From Enemella dayhoffiae (GTDB lineage: Bacteria > Actinomycetota > Actinomycetes > Propionibacteriales > Propionibacteriaceae), in the NCBI RefSeq assembly GCF_002250625.1, contig NZ_NMVQ01000023.1, positions 62,001-126,000 on the forward strand: a stretch of DNA of 64,000 nt. The letters run 5' to 3'. Both the position numbers and the translations under genes were made by a program. Each line of letters begins with the position of its first letter. Position 1 is the first letter of the stretch. The notes beneath the pieces are model-generated. The model was not told the DNA's origin. It saw only the letters and a program-made list of their open reading frames with translations, and did not search any database. Shown piece by piece: positions 1 to 8,034 of the stretch.

Positions 1-270
1 GCCGTTGATCGACCCCATCCCGGTGACTACGCCGTCGCCGTAGGGCCGCTTGGCCTCCATCCCGAAGCTGGTCGAGCGGTGCCGGGCGAACTCGTCGAGT
101 TCGGTGAACGTGCCTTCGTCGAGCAGCAGCTCGATCCGCTCCCGGGCGGTGTGCTTGCCCTTGGCGTGCTGCTTCTCCACGGCCTTTGTCGAGCCCGCGT
201 TGACGGCCTCCTCGGTACGCCGGTCGAGATCGGCCAGCTTCCCCGCGGTGGTGTGGATGTCGATGTCCAT
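1..270 (-). CDS. Acyl-CoA (propionyl-CoA) carboxylase beta subunit, N-terminal 90 residues, cut by window edge
   Basis: The carboxyltransferase subunit moves CO2 from carboxybiotin to acetyl- or propionyl-CoA, giving malonyl- or methylmalonyl-CoA. The visible protein begins [18 protein letters not shown] and contains [19 protein letters not shown], then [19 protein letters not shown]; this is the typical start of the AccD/PccB family, whose full length is about 510-530 residues. The start is the ATG at 270, with a TAGGGT box 7 nt upstream. The gene faces away from birA, the ligase that would biotinylate its partner alpha subunit, as accD5 and birA do in mycobacteria. The 3' end lies outside the window, so the choice between AccD5 and PccB cannot be made. 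Confidence 0.88.
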   Translation of the reverse strand, partial: MDIDIHTTAGKLADLDRRTEEAVNAGSTKAVEKQHAKGKHTARERIELLLDEGTFTELDEFARHRSTSFGMEAKRPYGDGVVTGMGSING

Positions 271-277
271 AGGCGGC

Positions 278-283
278 ACCCTA
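278..283 (-). promoter_or_regulatory. -10 box of the acyl-CoA carboxylase gene (leaderless)
   Basis: TAGGGT on the minus strand ends 7 nt before the ATG at 270, so transcription should begin at or next to the start codon. Confidence 0.5.
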
Positions 284-361
284 GCGGCCCGGCGGGCGGT
301 CTGGCGGATCGTTCGCTGGGTCTGTGGCGCCCTCAGCTACCACAGTCGCAGTTCAGAATGT

Positions 362-380
362 GGTTTCACTGAGTGAGACC
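362..380. promoter_or_regulatory. Inverted repeat, candidate operator of the catabolic operon
   Basis: GGTTTCACT and AGTGAGACC flank a single G; 8 of 9 arm positions pair. It lies in the 218-nt gap between the carboxylase gene and the dioxygenase gene, about 110 nt before the latter's start. The cluster's own IclR regulator is the natural candidate to bind it. This is inference; no TTA or TGA-type IclR consensus was assumed. Confidence 0.4.
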
Positions 381-488
381 GATCCTTGGCGGTGGGGGAT
401 GCCGCCTGTTTCATGAGCTGAATCCCGTAACCAAGTCGGGAAACCAGGAGAGCCGACAGTTCGGCGCTCGTCTGAAAGGGGGCCACCG

Positions 489-1004
489 ATGGAATCTGAT
501 CTCCCTGTTCTCGATCTGGAGGCGGTCGTCCAGGAGCTTCTGGAAACGGGCAAGCAGGTCAAGGTCCTGTGGCAACACCCGGGCTCACTGGCTTTCGTCG
601 CGAAGGGCCGCGACTATCGAAGTGAGTTTCATGTGAACGCCAGTGACGAGGTCACCTACATGATCCGCGGCACGATGCGGCTGCACCATCGCACGCCTGA
701 CGGGGTGGAGAGCGTGACCGTGATTCCCGCGGGCGCGACGAACTGGATGCCGCCCAATACCGAGCACTCGCCCAGGTTCGACTCGAGTTCGTTCGCTCTA
801 ATTCTCGAGCGTGGAAGGACCGTCGGGGAGGTTGATCGGTTCCGCTGGTACTGCCCTGAGTGCGGAGAGTCTCTGCACGAGGAGGAGTTCGTCGTCGACG
901 ATTACACCAAGGACCCGGTGTCCAAGGCGTATGCCAGGTTCTTCGACTCAGAGGCGGCCCGGACCTGTGACCAATGCGGGCACCTGATGCCCCGACCGGA
1001 TTGA
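489..1004 (+). CDS. 3-hydroxyanthranilate 3,4-dioxygenase-like aminophenol-type ring-cleavage dioxygenase
   Basis: The 171-residue cupin matches the single-domain bacterial 3-hydroxyanthranilate dioxygenases. These cleave an ortho-aminophenol ring beside the hydroxyl and give an amino-muconate semialdehyde. The Fe(II) ligands of the family are present as His48 and Glu54 (in EFHVNASDEV) and His93 (in EHSPRF). The C-terminal rubredoxin-like site is also there, with CPEC near residue 141 and CDQC near the end. A strong AAAGGGGG ribosome site precedes the ATG. It heads a co-directional cluster with a RidA protein and a PobA-like hydroxylase, but no kynurenine-pathway genes are in view. The substrate may therefore be 3-hydroxyanthranilate or another amino-hydroxybenzoate, such as 4-amino-3-hydroxybenzoate. 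Confidence 0.85.
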   Translation: MESDLPVLDLEAVVQELLETGKQVKVLWQHPGSLAFVAKGRDYRSEFHVNASDEVTYMIRGTMRLHHRTPDGVESVTVIPAGATNWMPPNTEHSPRFDSSSFALILERGRTVGEVDRFRWYCPECGESLHEEEFVVDDYTKDPVSKAYARFFDSEAARTCDQCGHLMPRPD

Positions 1005-1161
1005 TACTCGGCTGGCCAGCGCCAAGCTCAGCCGGCCACCCTAAGACGACCATCACCTTCTAATCACCGATCGGCTCCGTCCTGGGGCGGGTCGTGCGCG
1101 CCCTCACGCCACCAAACACGGGGTCACGGACGCGTCAATCACTACGCAACAGGAGCCGATC

Positions 1162-1581
1162 TTGAAGACCAACAATCCCCGAGTGATCACCACCGACAAG
1201 GCCCCGACCACCGGGTTTTCTGAAGGAACGAAGGCGCCGCTGTCGATGGCGATCGCCCACAACGGCCTGCTATTCGTCTCCGGCCAAGGACCCCTGGATC
1301 CGGAAACTCACACCATCGTCTCCGACGACTTCGAGGAACAGACCAGGGTTACGCTGCAGAATCTGCTGCTGGTGGTCGAGGCAGCTGGCTCGACGATCAA
1401 CGACATCCTGCGCTGCAACGTCTACGTGCGCGACATGGAGAACTTCAAGAAGTTCAACCCGATCTACCGTGAGTTCTTCTCCCGGGCCAGTCACTTCCCG
1501 GCCCGCACCACGGTCCGCGCAGATCCTCCGCGTGACGGTGTGCTCGTCGAGATCGACTGCATCGCCGCAATCTCGGAGTGA
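1162..1581 (+). CDS. RidA/YjgF-family protein, probable 2-aminomuconate-type deaminase
   Basis: The 139-residue protein has the Rid fold sequence: LFVSGQGPLDPET near residue 40, a central helix region TRVTLQNLLLVVEAAGS, and the conserved arginine in FPARTTVRADPPRDG that binds the substrate carboxylate. General RidA proteins hydrolyse 2-aminoacrylate. Members encoded beside aminophenol-cleaving dioxygenases act as 2-aminomuconate deaminases, removing ammonia after ring cleavage. That role fits here, directly downstream of the dioxygenase and overlapping the hydroxylase region. The start is a TTG at 1162 with AGGAG 7-8 nt upstream. The family is certain; the deaminase role is inferred from context. 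Confidence 0.8.
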   Translation: MKTNNPRVITTDKAPTTGFSEGTKAPLSMAIAHNGLLFVSGQGPLDPETHTIVSDDFEEQTRVTLQNLLLVVEAAGSTINDILRCNVYVRDMENFKKFNPIYREFFSRASHFPARTTVRADPPRDGVLVEIDCIAAISE

Positions 1582-1592
1582 AACGGGCGAGC

Positions 1593-2789
1593 ATGAAAAT
1601 GTCGGTCGTCATCATCGGAGCCGGACCCGCCGGTCTTCTGCTGGGCCGGCTGCTGAGCTTGGCCGGGGTCGACAACATCATTCTGGAACTGCGTAACCGA
1701 CAGTACGTGGAGGACCGGATCAGGGCCGGCATGCTGGAGCATCCCACCGTGCAACTCCTCGAGGCTGCGGGGGTCGCGGACCGATTGCATCGTCAAGGCC
1801 AGTTTGACGAGGGCTTCGAGCTGCGCTTCGAGGGAGATCGGATCTGGCTACCCACTGCCAACCTGACCGGTGGCCACAAGACGGTGCTCTACCCCCAACA
1901 GGAGGTGGTCAAGGATCTGCTGGATGCACGCGACAAGACGGGAGAGCCGATCGTCTTCGAGGCAGGTGATGTGGCGCTGCACGAAGTTGACTCCGACCAC
2001 CCCTGGGTTACCTGGACCGACGCCAACGGCGCCCAGCAGCGGCTCGAGGCGGACTACATCGCCGGATGCGATGGCTTCCATGGGGTCGCGCGGCAGACGA
2101 TCCCGGCCAAGCTGAGGAAAGAGCATCAGCGTGACTACCCCTTCGGCTGGTTGGGCATTTTGGCCGATGTCCCGCCCTCGACCCGGGAGTTGATTTACGC
2201 CCACCACGACAACGGTTTCGCCATGCACAGCAGACGCTCACCCACACTCAGCCGGCTGTATCTCCAGGTCACACCGGACTGTGATGCGCAGAACGTTAGC
2301 GATGAACGCATTTGGTCCGAACTCCAGACCCGTCTGGCCACCCGCGACGACTGGACCTTGGCCGAAGGGAGAATTCTCAGCAAGAGCGTCACTGCCATGC
2401 GCTCTTTCGTCGTTGAGCCGCTGCAGTACGGGAGACTCTTCCTCGCAGGCGATGCCGCCCACATCGTGCCGCCGACCGCGGCCAAGGGGCTCAACCTCGC
2501 GGTTGCCGACATCTCGGTGCTGTCCGAGGCACTGATCCATCGCTATCGCACCGGCGACTCCGCGTTGCTAGACGGATATTCGGCCAAGGCGTTGGACCGA
2601 ATCTGGCGGGCCCAGGAGTTCTCCCGGCATATGACCGACCTTCTCCACCATGTGCCGGGTCGCATCTTCGATGCCCGACTGCAACGCAGCCGGGTGCTGA
2701 ACCTGATCTCCTCAGAGAGCGCAATGGCCGCGTTCGCTGAGATCTACGTCGGGCTGCCGTTTGGCGGGAACCCGGAACGATTTCTCTGA
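1593..2789 (+). CDS. FAD-dependent monooxygenase of the 4-hydroxybenzoate 3-hydroxylase (PobA) type
   Basis: The 398-residue group A flavoprotein hydroxylase has GAGPAG at the N-terminus, the second FAD site GRLFLAGDAAHIVPPTAAKG, and the YVGLP tail of PobA. All PobA substrate-site residues have counterparts: Tyr202, Ser213, Arg215, Tyr223 and Tyr385 (PobA Tyr201, Ser212, Arg214, Tyr222, Tyr385). A para-substituted benzoate is therefore the likely substrate, hydroxylated at carbon 3 using NAD(P)H and O2. With a ring-cleaving aminophenol dioxygenase next door, 4-aminobenzoate is as plausible as 4-hydroxybenzoate. I chose ATG 1593 (MKMSVVIIGAGPAG) over the overlapping GTG 1578 because it matches the family's N-terminus. 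Confidence 0.85.
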   Translation: MKMSVVIIGAGPAGLLLGRLLSLAGVDNIILELRNRQYVEDRIRAGMLEHPTVQLLEAAGVADRLHRQGQFDEGFELRFEGDRIWLPTANLTGGHKTVLYPQQEVVKDLLDARDKTGEPIVFEAGDVALHEVDSDHPWVTWTDANGAQQRLEADYIAGCDGFHGVARQTIPAKLRKEHQRDYPFGWLGILADVPPSTRELIYAHHDNGFAMHSRRSPTLSRLYLQVTPDCDAQNVSDERIWSELQTRLATRDDWTLAEGRILSKSVTAMRSFVVEPLQYGRLFLAGDAAHIVPPTAAKGLNLAVADISVLSEALIHRYRTGDSALLDGYSAKALDRIWRAQEFSRHMTDLLHHVPGRIFDARLQRSRVLNLISSESAMAAFAEIYVGLPFGGNPERFL

Positions 2790-2819
2790 CCACCTCACCC
2801 ATCGACCAAGGACGATCGC

Positions 2820-3803
2820 ATGCTGACTAGACTTCGCGCCATCCCCCTCGCAGCGGCCACCATCTTGGCCCTGACCCTTTGCGCCTGTGGAGGCGGCGCA
2901 GCGCCGAGTAAGGACCAGCCGACCAAGCTCACCATCGGGCTGATCCCCATCGTGGATGTCGCCCCTCTCTATCTCGGTATCAAGCAGGGATACTTCAAGG
3001 AGGAGGGCATTGAACTGGATCCAGTGCTCGCCGCCGGCGGTGCCGCAATTGTGCCCGCGGTGACCAGCAACAGTTACCAGATCGGTTTCTCCAACAACGT
3101 GTCGCTGATCATCGGCGTCTCCAAGGGGTTGCCCCTGCAGATGGTCTCTCCGGGCGTCGCGATCTCCCCGGCCAACCGGTCAAGCAACGCGGCCGCTGGC
3201 TACTGCAGCGTGGTAACCGCCGGCGACAGCGCCATCAAGGGTACCGCGGACCTGCCCGGAAAGACCGTGGCGGTGAATACCCTGAACAACATCGGCGATG
3301 TAACCATCCGGGCTGCCCTTGAGGCCGAGGGCGTCAACCCGGCCGGCGTACGCTTCACCGAACTGCCCTTCCCGGACATGGTCGCCGCAGTCGAGCAGAA
3401 GCGCATCGACGCCGCATGGGTCTGTGAACCATTCGTCACCAAGCTGACGGGGAACGGCGCCCGGGCTATCCTCGACAACTACGCCAAGACCGACCCGAAC
3501 CTGTCTGTAGCCTCCTACTTCGCCGCCAAGCCCTGGGCGCAGAAGAACCCCGAACTGCTGGCAGGATTCCGGCGGGCGATGGACAAGTCGATGAAGTTTG
3601 CCAGCCAGAACCCGGACGCGGTGCGGGCAGTGCTGCCCGAGTACACGTCCATCGACCCCGCGACCGCCTCGAAGATCGGACTACCCTCCTTCCCGACCGA
3701 CTTCAATGAGCCATCGCTCAACAAGCTGATCGAGCAGAGCAAGAAGCAGGGGCTACTTGGCGATAAACCAGTCACAGTCCAGTCGCTCACCGCCAAGCAG
3801 TGA
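2820..3803 (+). CDS. ABC transporter substrate-binding lipoprotein, NMT1/TauA type
   Basis: The 327-residue protein has a lipoprotein signal peptide with lipobox LCAC (acylated Cys23), followed by IGLIPIVDVAPLYLGIKQGYFKEEGIELD, a run typical of NMT1/taurine-type periplasmic-binding-protein folds. Relatives bind sulfonates, pyrimidine precursors, phthalates or other aromatic acids. AAGGACG precedes the ATG. It belongs with the two permeases and the ATPase downstream; only the amidohydrolase lies between. The ligand is likely the compound degraded by the upstream enzymes. Anchored to the outside of the membrane, it would deliver that ligand to the permeases. Confidence 0.85.
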   Translation: MLTRLRAIPLAAATILALTLCACGGGAAPSKDQPTKLTIGLIPIVDVAPLYLGIKQGYFKEEGIELDPVLAAGGAAIVPAVTSNSYQIGFSNNVSLIIGVSKGLPLQMVSPGVAISPANRSSNAAAGYCSVVTAGDSAIKGTADLPGKTVAVNTLNNIGDVTIRAALEAEGVNPAGVRFTELPFPDMVAAVEQKRIDAAWVCEPFVTKLTGNGARAILDNYAKTDPNLSVASYFAAKPWAQKNPELLAGFRRAMDKSMKFASQNPDAVRAVLPEYTSIDPATASKIGLPSFPTDFNEPSLNKLIEQSKKQGLLGDKPVTVQSLTAKQ

Positions 3804-3816
3804 GACTCGTGATCCG

Positions 3817-5502
3817 ATGACCCGAACGGCACTGGGAAACACCGCAGTCGGTCAGGCGCCAGGCAAGGGGGTCCTGGTCCTGGGTGACCTGCGCACGATG
3901 GACCCGGTGAACCCCCGCGCCCGCGCGATGGCGGTGCGAGATGGCCAGATCCTTGCCGTCGGAGAGCCTGGCCAGGTGGCGGGCCGCTTGCCCGCGGGGA
4001 CACCGGTGTTGGACTGTGGCCGGCAGGCCGTCATGCCGGGATTCATCGACTCGCACCACCACCTGCTCTGGACCGGGATGGCTGCGGTCAGAGTCGACCT
4101 GGGCGCGGCCGACTCGATCGCCGAGCTGAGCCGCCGGTTAACAGGCTGGGCGGACCAGCATCCCCACCGTGAGTGGGTGGTTTCCGCCGAGGGTTGGGAG
4201 GTGGCCGACCTGGCCGAACGGCGCTACCCGACGCGTTTCGAACTGGACCGCTGCTGTCCTGGTCGCCCGGTTTACCTACCCCGCGGCGGACATGCGGGCG
4301 TGGCCAACTCCGTGGCGCTAGCCCGGGCCGGGATCAGCGACGATACTCCAGATCCACGAGGTGGGATAATCGAACGAGATCACACCGGGGCTGCCACCGG
4401 GCTCCTGCTGGAACGCGCCCGAGACCTAGTGGCCACCCACGTGCCGCCACCAACGCTCAACGAACGGTTGGACGCCTTGGATGCAGCCCAGCAGACTTGT
4501 CTCGGGCAGGGCATCACCAGGATCCTGGACCCCGGCCTGACCCACGAGGAGGTCGACGCCTACCTCACCGCGCGGGACAGCGGGCGGCTTCGGCTGCGGG
4601 CAAGTCTGCTCGGCCTGGTCACTTCCGGGCCCGATGCGGTGGCCGAGGCCGCCAGTTTCCTGCCGCTGATCCGCGATCCCGGCTGGGACGATCGCCTGCG
4701 GCTCTGCGGGTTGAAGGTGTTTGTCGACGGCGGAGGTTCGCTGGGCACCGCTTGGCTCACCAAGGAGTATCCGGGCCTCAACGGCTACCACGGTGAGCGT
4801 CTCATCGAAAAGCCGGACCTTGATGCGCTGCTGGCCTATGCAGCAGAGCATGGCGTGCCAGTGGGCGCACACACCGTCGGGGACGCCGCCATCGACGCGG
4901 TACTCACCAGCATCGCTGGGCTGTCCTGCGGGACCGACTTGGCGCCGGGCCACTTCTCGCTGATCCATGCGTATCTGTGGCCGAGTACGGCCAGCCTGGG
5001 GCTGGCGGCCGAACGAGGGGTGGCGGTGGCGGCCCAGCCGGGAATGTACGCCCGCTTCGCCGAGACCCTCGCCCAGCGTTTCGGCTGGTCGGCCACGGAG
5101 GCCGCAAGTCCGTTGCGCTCGTGGCTGGAGGCCGGGGTGATACTGGGCGGTGGATCTGACTCTCCGGTGACCACGTCCAGCCCGCTGGGTGGGATCCACG
5201 ACGCCGTCACCCGCGACCACAAAGGACGCGTCCTGGGGCCGGGGGAGCGCCTGGATCGCCAGCAGGCGGTGGAAATGTATGCCGGCGGTGCGGCGCTGAT
5301 CGCACAGGTTGGGGGTCAGGAGGGAATCCTACGGCCGGGGGCCCGGGCGGACTGGGTTGTGCTGGAGGGAGATCCGCTTACCTGTCGGGACGACGAACTG
5401 CCCGGGTTGGAGGTGCTCGCCACCGCCGTCGCCGGGGAGATCGTGCACCGCTCACCCGGTTGGACGCACGGGGGTTGCGGGCTTGGGACGTCCGATGAAT
5501 GA
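3817..5502 (+). CDS. Amidohydrolase, YtcJ-like (amidohydrolase family 3)
   Basis: The 561-residue metal-dependent hydrolase starts with the small beta domain of the amidohydrolase superfamily. It then shows the metal site GFIDSHHHLLWTG near residue 74, a carboxylate-rich TIM-barrel with VGAHTVGDAAIDAV (the counterpart of HAIGDRA in YtcJ proteins), and GGGSDSPVTTSSP carrying the catalytic aspartate. Members hydrolyse amide, N-formyl or carbamoyl bonds; the substrate cannot be told from sequence. In this cluster it could release an aromatic amine or acid from an imported conjugate. ATG 3817 lies 13 nt after the binding-protein stop. Its 3' end overlaps the first permease by 8 nt, which indicates translational coupling. 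Confidence 0.8.
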   Translation: MTRTALGNTAVGQAPGKGVLVLGDLRTMDPVNPRARAMAVRDGQILAVGEPGQVAGRLPAGTPVLDCGRQAVMPGFIDSHHHLLWTGMAAVRVDLGAADSIAELSRRLTGWADQHPHREWVVSAEGWEVADLAERRYPTRFELDRCCPGRPVYLPRGGHAGVANSVALARAGISDDTPDPRGGIIERDHTGAATGLLLERARDLVATHVPPPTLNERLDALDAAQQTCLGQGITRILDPGLTHEEVDAYLTARDSGRLRLRASLLGLVTSGPDAVAEAASFLPLIRDPGWDDRLRLCGLKVFVDGGGSLGTAWLTKEYPGLNGYHGERLIEKPDLDALLAYAAEHGVPVGAHTVGDAAIDAVLTSIAGLSCGTDLAPGHFSLIHAYLWPSTASLGLAAERGVAVAAQPGMYARFAETLAQRFGWSATEAASPLRSWLEAGVILGGGSDSPVTTSSPLGGIHDAVTRDHKGRVLGPGERLDRQQAVEMYAGGAALIAQVGGQEGILRPGARADWVVLEGDPLTCRDDELPGLEVLATAVAGEIVHRSPGWTHGGCGLGTSDE

Positions 5503-6346
5503 GTCCGTCACAAGCCACCCGCCGACGGCGGCGAATGGTGCGGGCATCCGCCGGTTCCGGAACAGCCTGCTACGCCTGCCCGCTGCGGTGATGGGGGTCT
5601 TCGGCACCCTGGTCTTCCTAGCGCTATGGGAGATGGTGCCACGGGTGGAGATTGTCTCGGCCCGATACCTTCCGCCGCCGAGCGCGGTCTTCGGCGCACT
5701 GCTCACCGACGTCACCGGCGCGCGTTTCTGGATGGCGGTGCTGGACACCATGACCGGTTGGGGGATCGGGCTCGCGATTGCTGCTGCTGCAGCGATCGTG
5801 CTGGGCATGGTGATCGGCAGCTCGACGTTTCTGCGCCGGTCGACGGCATCGACCATCGAGTTCTTGCGGCCGATCCCTTCGGTGGCGCTGATCCCGCTGG
5901 CAGTACTGATCTTCGGGGTGGAACTCGAGTCAAAACTCCTGTTGGTCGTTTACGCGTCCTTCTGGCAGATCCTGATCCAGGTGCTCTACGGAGTGGCCGA
6001 TGTCGATCCGGTCGCGGCGAACACCGCCCGCAGCTTTGGGCTGAGCAGCTATCGCGCCCGCCTGCGGCATGTCGTGTGGCCTACGACACTGCCGTACCTG
6101 ATGACCGGGCTTCGGTTAGCCGCCTCGGTGGCCCTCATCCTTGCCGTGACCGCCGAGCTTCTGATCGGGACGCCAGGACTTGGCCGTGAGATCGCGCTGG
6201 CCCAGTCGGGCGGAGCCACCGTTCACATGTACGCCTTGGTGCTGGCAACAGGTTTGCTGGGTGTGCTGATCAATGTTGGGTTCCGCACCCTGCAGGGCAG
6301 GTTGCTTGGGTGGCACTCCTCGGTCCGTGGCGAGATGGTGGTGTGA
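5495..6346 (+). CDS. ABC transporter permease, SsuC/TauC type (first of pair)
   Basis: The 283-residue inner-membrane protein has about six hydrophobic segments and the EAA-type cytoplasmic loop that docks on the ATPase (ARSFGLSSYRARLRHV, then LPYLMTGLRLAA). Start ATG 5495 (MNESVTSH) overlaps the amidohydrolase stop. A TTA leucine codon, rare in such GC-rich DNA, lies at 6116-6118. It forms the translocation channel with the next permease. Having two distinct permeases rather than one duplicated subunit is less usual for the taurine/sulfonate group and suggests a heterodimeric channel. Confidence 0.85.
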   Translation: MNESVTSHPPTAANGAGIRRFRNSLLRLPAAVMGVFGTLVFLALWEMVPRVEIVSARYLPPPSAVFGALLTDVTGARFWMAVLDTMTGWGIGLAIAAAAAIVLGMVIGSSTFLRRSTASTIEFLRPIPSVALIPLAVLIFGVELESKLLLVVYASFWQILIQVLYGVADVDPVAANTARSFGLSSYRARLRHVVWPTTLPYLMTGLRLAASVALILAVTAELLIGTPGLGREIALAQSGGATVHMYALVLATGLLGVLINVGFRTLQGRLLGWHSSVRGEMVV

Positions 6347-6347
6347 G

Positions 6348-7121
6348 ATGAGTGTGCTGAAGAAGATCTGCTACTTCCTGGGGCTACCTCTTCTACTGAT
6401 CGTGCTGTGGTGGCTGTTCACCGTGGACAGCGATAGCTTCTGGGTGCCGCGGCCCGCAGAGCTCGTGGAAACCTTCGTCAAGGTCTGGATCGGCCCCCGG
6501 TTTGTCGTGGACGTGCTGCCTTCGCTGTTGCGGCTGCTGGTCGGGCTTCTGGTGGCCACTGTGCTCGGCGTCGGACTGGGATTCGGCATTGGGTCCAGCC
6601 GAATCCTGCGCCGGACGAGCGAACCGGTGCTGGAGTTGTTTCGGGCCATCCCGCCGCCGGTGCTGGTTCCGATCCTGATCCTGCTGGTCGGGGTGAACGA
6701 TGGGATGAAGGTTTTGGTGATCGTCTCCGGCAGCGTCTGGCCAATCTTGCTGAACACCATCGAGGGGGTCCGCTCGATCGATGAAGTGCTTGATGAGACT
6801 GCCAAGGTCTATGGCATCCACGGACGTTGGCGGATCATTGCACTCACCCTGCCAGCGGCTAGCCCGTTCTTTATGGCTGGAATCCGCCAAGCGCTGTCGA
6901 TCGGGCTCATCCTGATGGTCATCTCGGAGATGTTCGCCTCCTCCTCAGGGCTGGGTTTCACCATCGTCTCCTTCCAGCGTTCTTTTGCGGTCCCGGAGAT
7001 GTGGACCGGCATCGTGTTGTTAGGGGTAATGGGCGTTCTGCTGGCCGCGCTCTTCTCGGCGGTGGAGAAGCGCGTGCTTCGTTGGTACTACGGACTGAAA
7101 GAGGTCGAGCACAGTGAATGA
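6348..7121 (+). CDS. ABC transporter permease, SsuC/TauC type (second of pair)
   Basis: The 257-residue permease has five to six membrane segments and the coupling loop AKVYGIHGRWRIIALTLPAA followed by the family's FFMAGIRQALSIG. The ATG at 6348 lies one base after the stop of the first permease. The 3' end overlaps the ATPase gene by 8 nt. A TTA leucine codon is at 7020-7022. It is related to, but clearly diverged from, the first permease. Confidence 0.85.
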   Translation: MSVLKKICYFLGLPLLLIVLWWLFTVDSDSFWVPRPAELVETFVKVWIGPRFVVDVLPSLLRLLVGLLVATVLGVGLGFGIGSSRILRRTSEPVLELFRAIPPPVLVPILILLVGVNDGMKVLVIVSGSVWPILLNTIEGVRSIDEVLDETAKVYGIHGRWRIIALTLPAASPFFMAGIRQALSIGLILMVISEMFASSSGLGFTIVSFQRSFAVPEMWTGIVLLGVMGVLLAALFSAVEKRVLRWYYGLKEVEHSE

Positions 7122-7959
7122 CACGCCCATTTCGGCTGCCGCATCCCGGAACGGATACGAGCCCCTGCTCTCGGTACGCCAGGTGCAGAAGATCTATCCC
7201 AGCGCGGGAGGTCCTGTGGAGGCGGTGCGCGACCTTACCTTCGATCTGCGACGCGGTGAGCTCGCCTGTATCGTCGGGCCCTCGGGGGCGGGAAAGACGA
7301 CCCTGCTGAAGATCATCGCCGGGCTCTTGGCACCTACCTCTGGCGAAGTCGTGTTGGAAGGCCGACAGGTGACTGGGCCCCCCAAGACGATGGCAGTGGT
7401 GTTCCAGGAGTACGGTCGCTCATTGTTCCCGTGGCTGACAGTGCGAGGCAATGTGCAGCTCCCATTGAGAAACGCGAGGGTCCCTTCTGCAGAGACTAGT
7501 CGGCGGGTGAATGATGCACTGTCGGCTGTGGGGTTGGAGCACGCCCGAGACCGCTACCCCTGGCAGTTGTCCGGCGGTATGCAACAGCGCGTCGCGATCG
7601 CTCGTGCCGTGGCGTACGAACCACACATCCTGCTGATGGACGAACCGTTCGCCGCGGTGGATGCCCAGACCAGGGCTGATCTGGAGGACCTGGTTCGAGA
7701 CCTGTGGCACCGGCTGGGGGTGACGGTGCTTTTCGTCACCCACGACATTGACGAGTCCGTCTATCTCGGGCAACGGGTGCTGGTCCTGTCCGCGAGCCCC
7801 ACAGTGGTGCAGATGGACGTGACGATCGACCTGCCCGATGAACGCGATCAGCTCGGCACTCGGTCTGCAAAGCGGTTCGCCGAGCTGCGATTGCTCATTC
7901 ACGAGCAGATCCAGCTTGCAAAAGCGGGTGCCTCCGTCGCAGCTGCCGAGAAGGGCTGA
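7114..7959 (+). CDS. ABC transporter ATP-binding protein, SsuB/TauB type
   Basis: The 281-residue ATPase carries Walker A GPSGAGKTT, the Q-loop in VVFQEYGRSLFPW, the signature LSGGMQQRVAIARA, Walker B ILLMDEPF and the switch histidine in VTHDIDES. It powers the importer formed with the binding protein and the permease pair. The GTG start at 7114 overlaps the permease stop. The QEYGRSLFPWLTV run is usual for the nitrate/sulfonate/taurine family. It is the last structural gene before the regulator. Confidence 0.88.
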   Translation: MNDTPISAAASRNGYEPLLSVRQVQKIYPSAGGPVEAVRDLTFDLRRGELACIVGPSGAGKTTLLKIIAGLLAPTSGEVVLEGRQVTGPPKTMAVVFQEYGRSLFPWLTVRGNVQLPLRNARVPSAETSRRVNDALSAVGLEHARDRYPWQLSGGMQQRVAIARAVAYEPHILLMDEPFAAVDAQTRADLEDLVRDLWHRLGVTVLFVTHDIDESVYLGQRVLVLSASPTVVQMDVTIDLPDERDQLGTRSAKRFAELRLLIHEQIQLAKAGASVAAAEKG

Positions 7960-8034
7960 GCGGGTAGCAACGCCCGGGTAATGTTAATGGTCCAGCTTTC
8001 CCCATGCGTAATCTCTCGGCGAGAGGAGGATATC

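Noticed and set aside
1005-1161. Possible promoter between the dioxygenase and RidA genes
   Set aside because: The gap of 157 nt shows no convincing -35/-10 pair or TANNNT box at the right distance from the TTG start.
1162-1581. The RidA-type gene as a general 2-aminoacrylate detoxifier
   Set aside because: It is not excluded, but its position between an aminophenol-type dioxygenase and an aromatic hydroxylase makes a pathway-specific deaminase the better reading.
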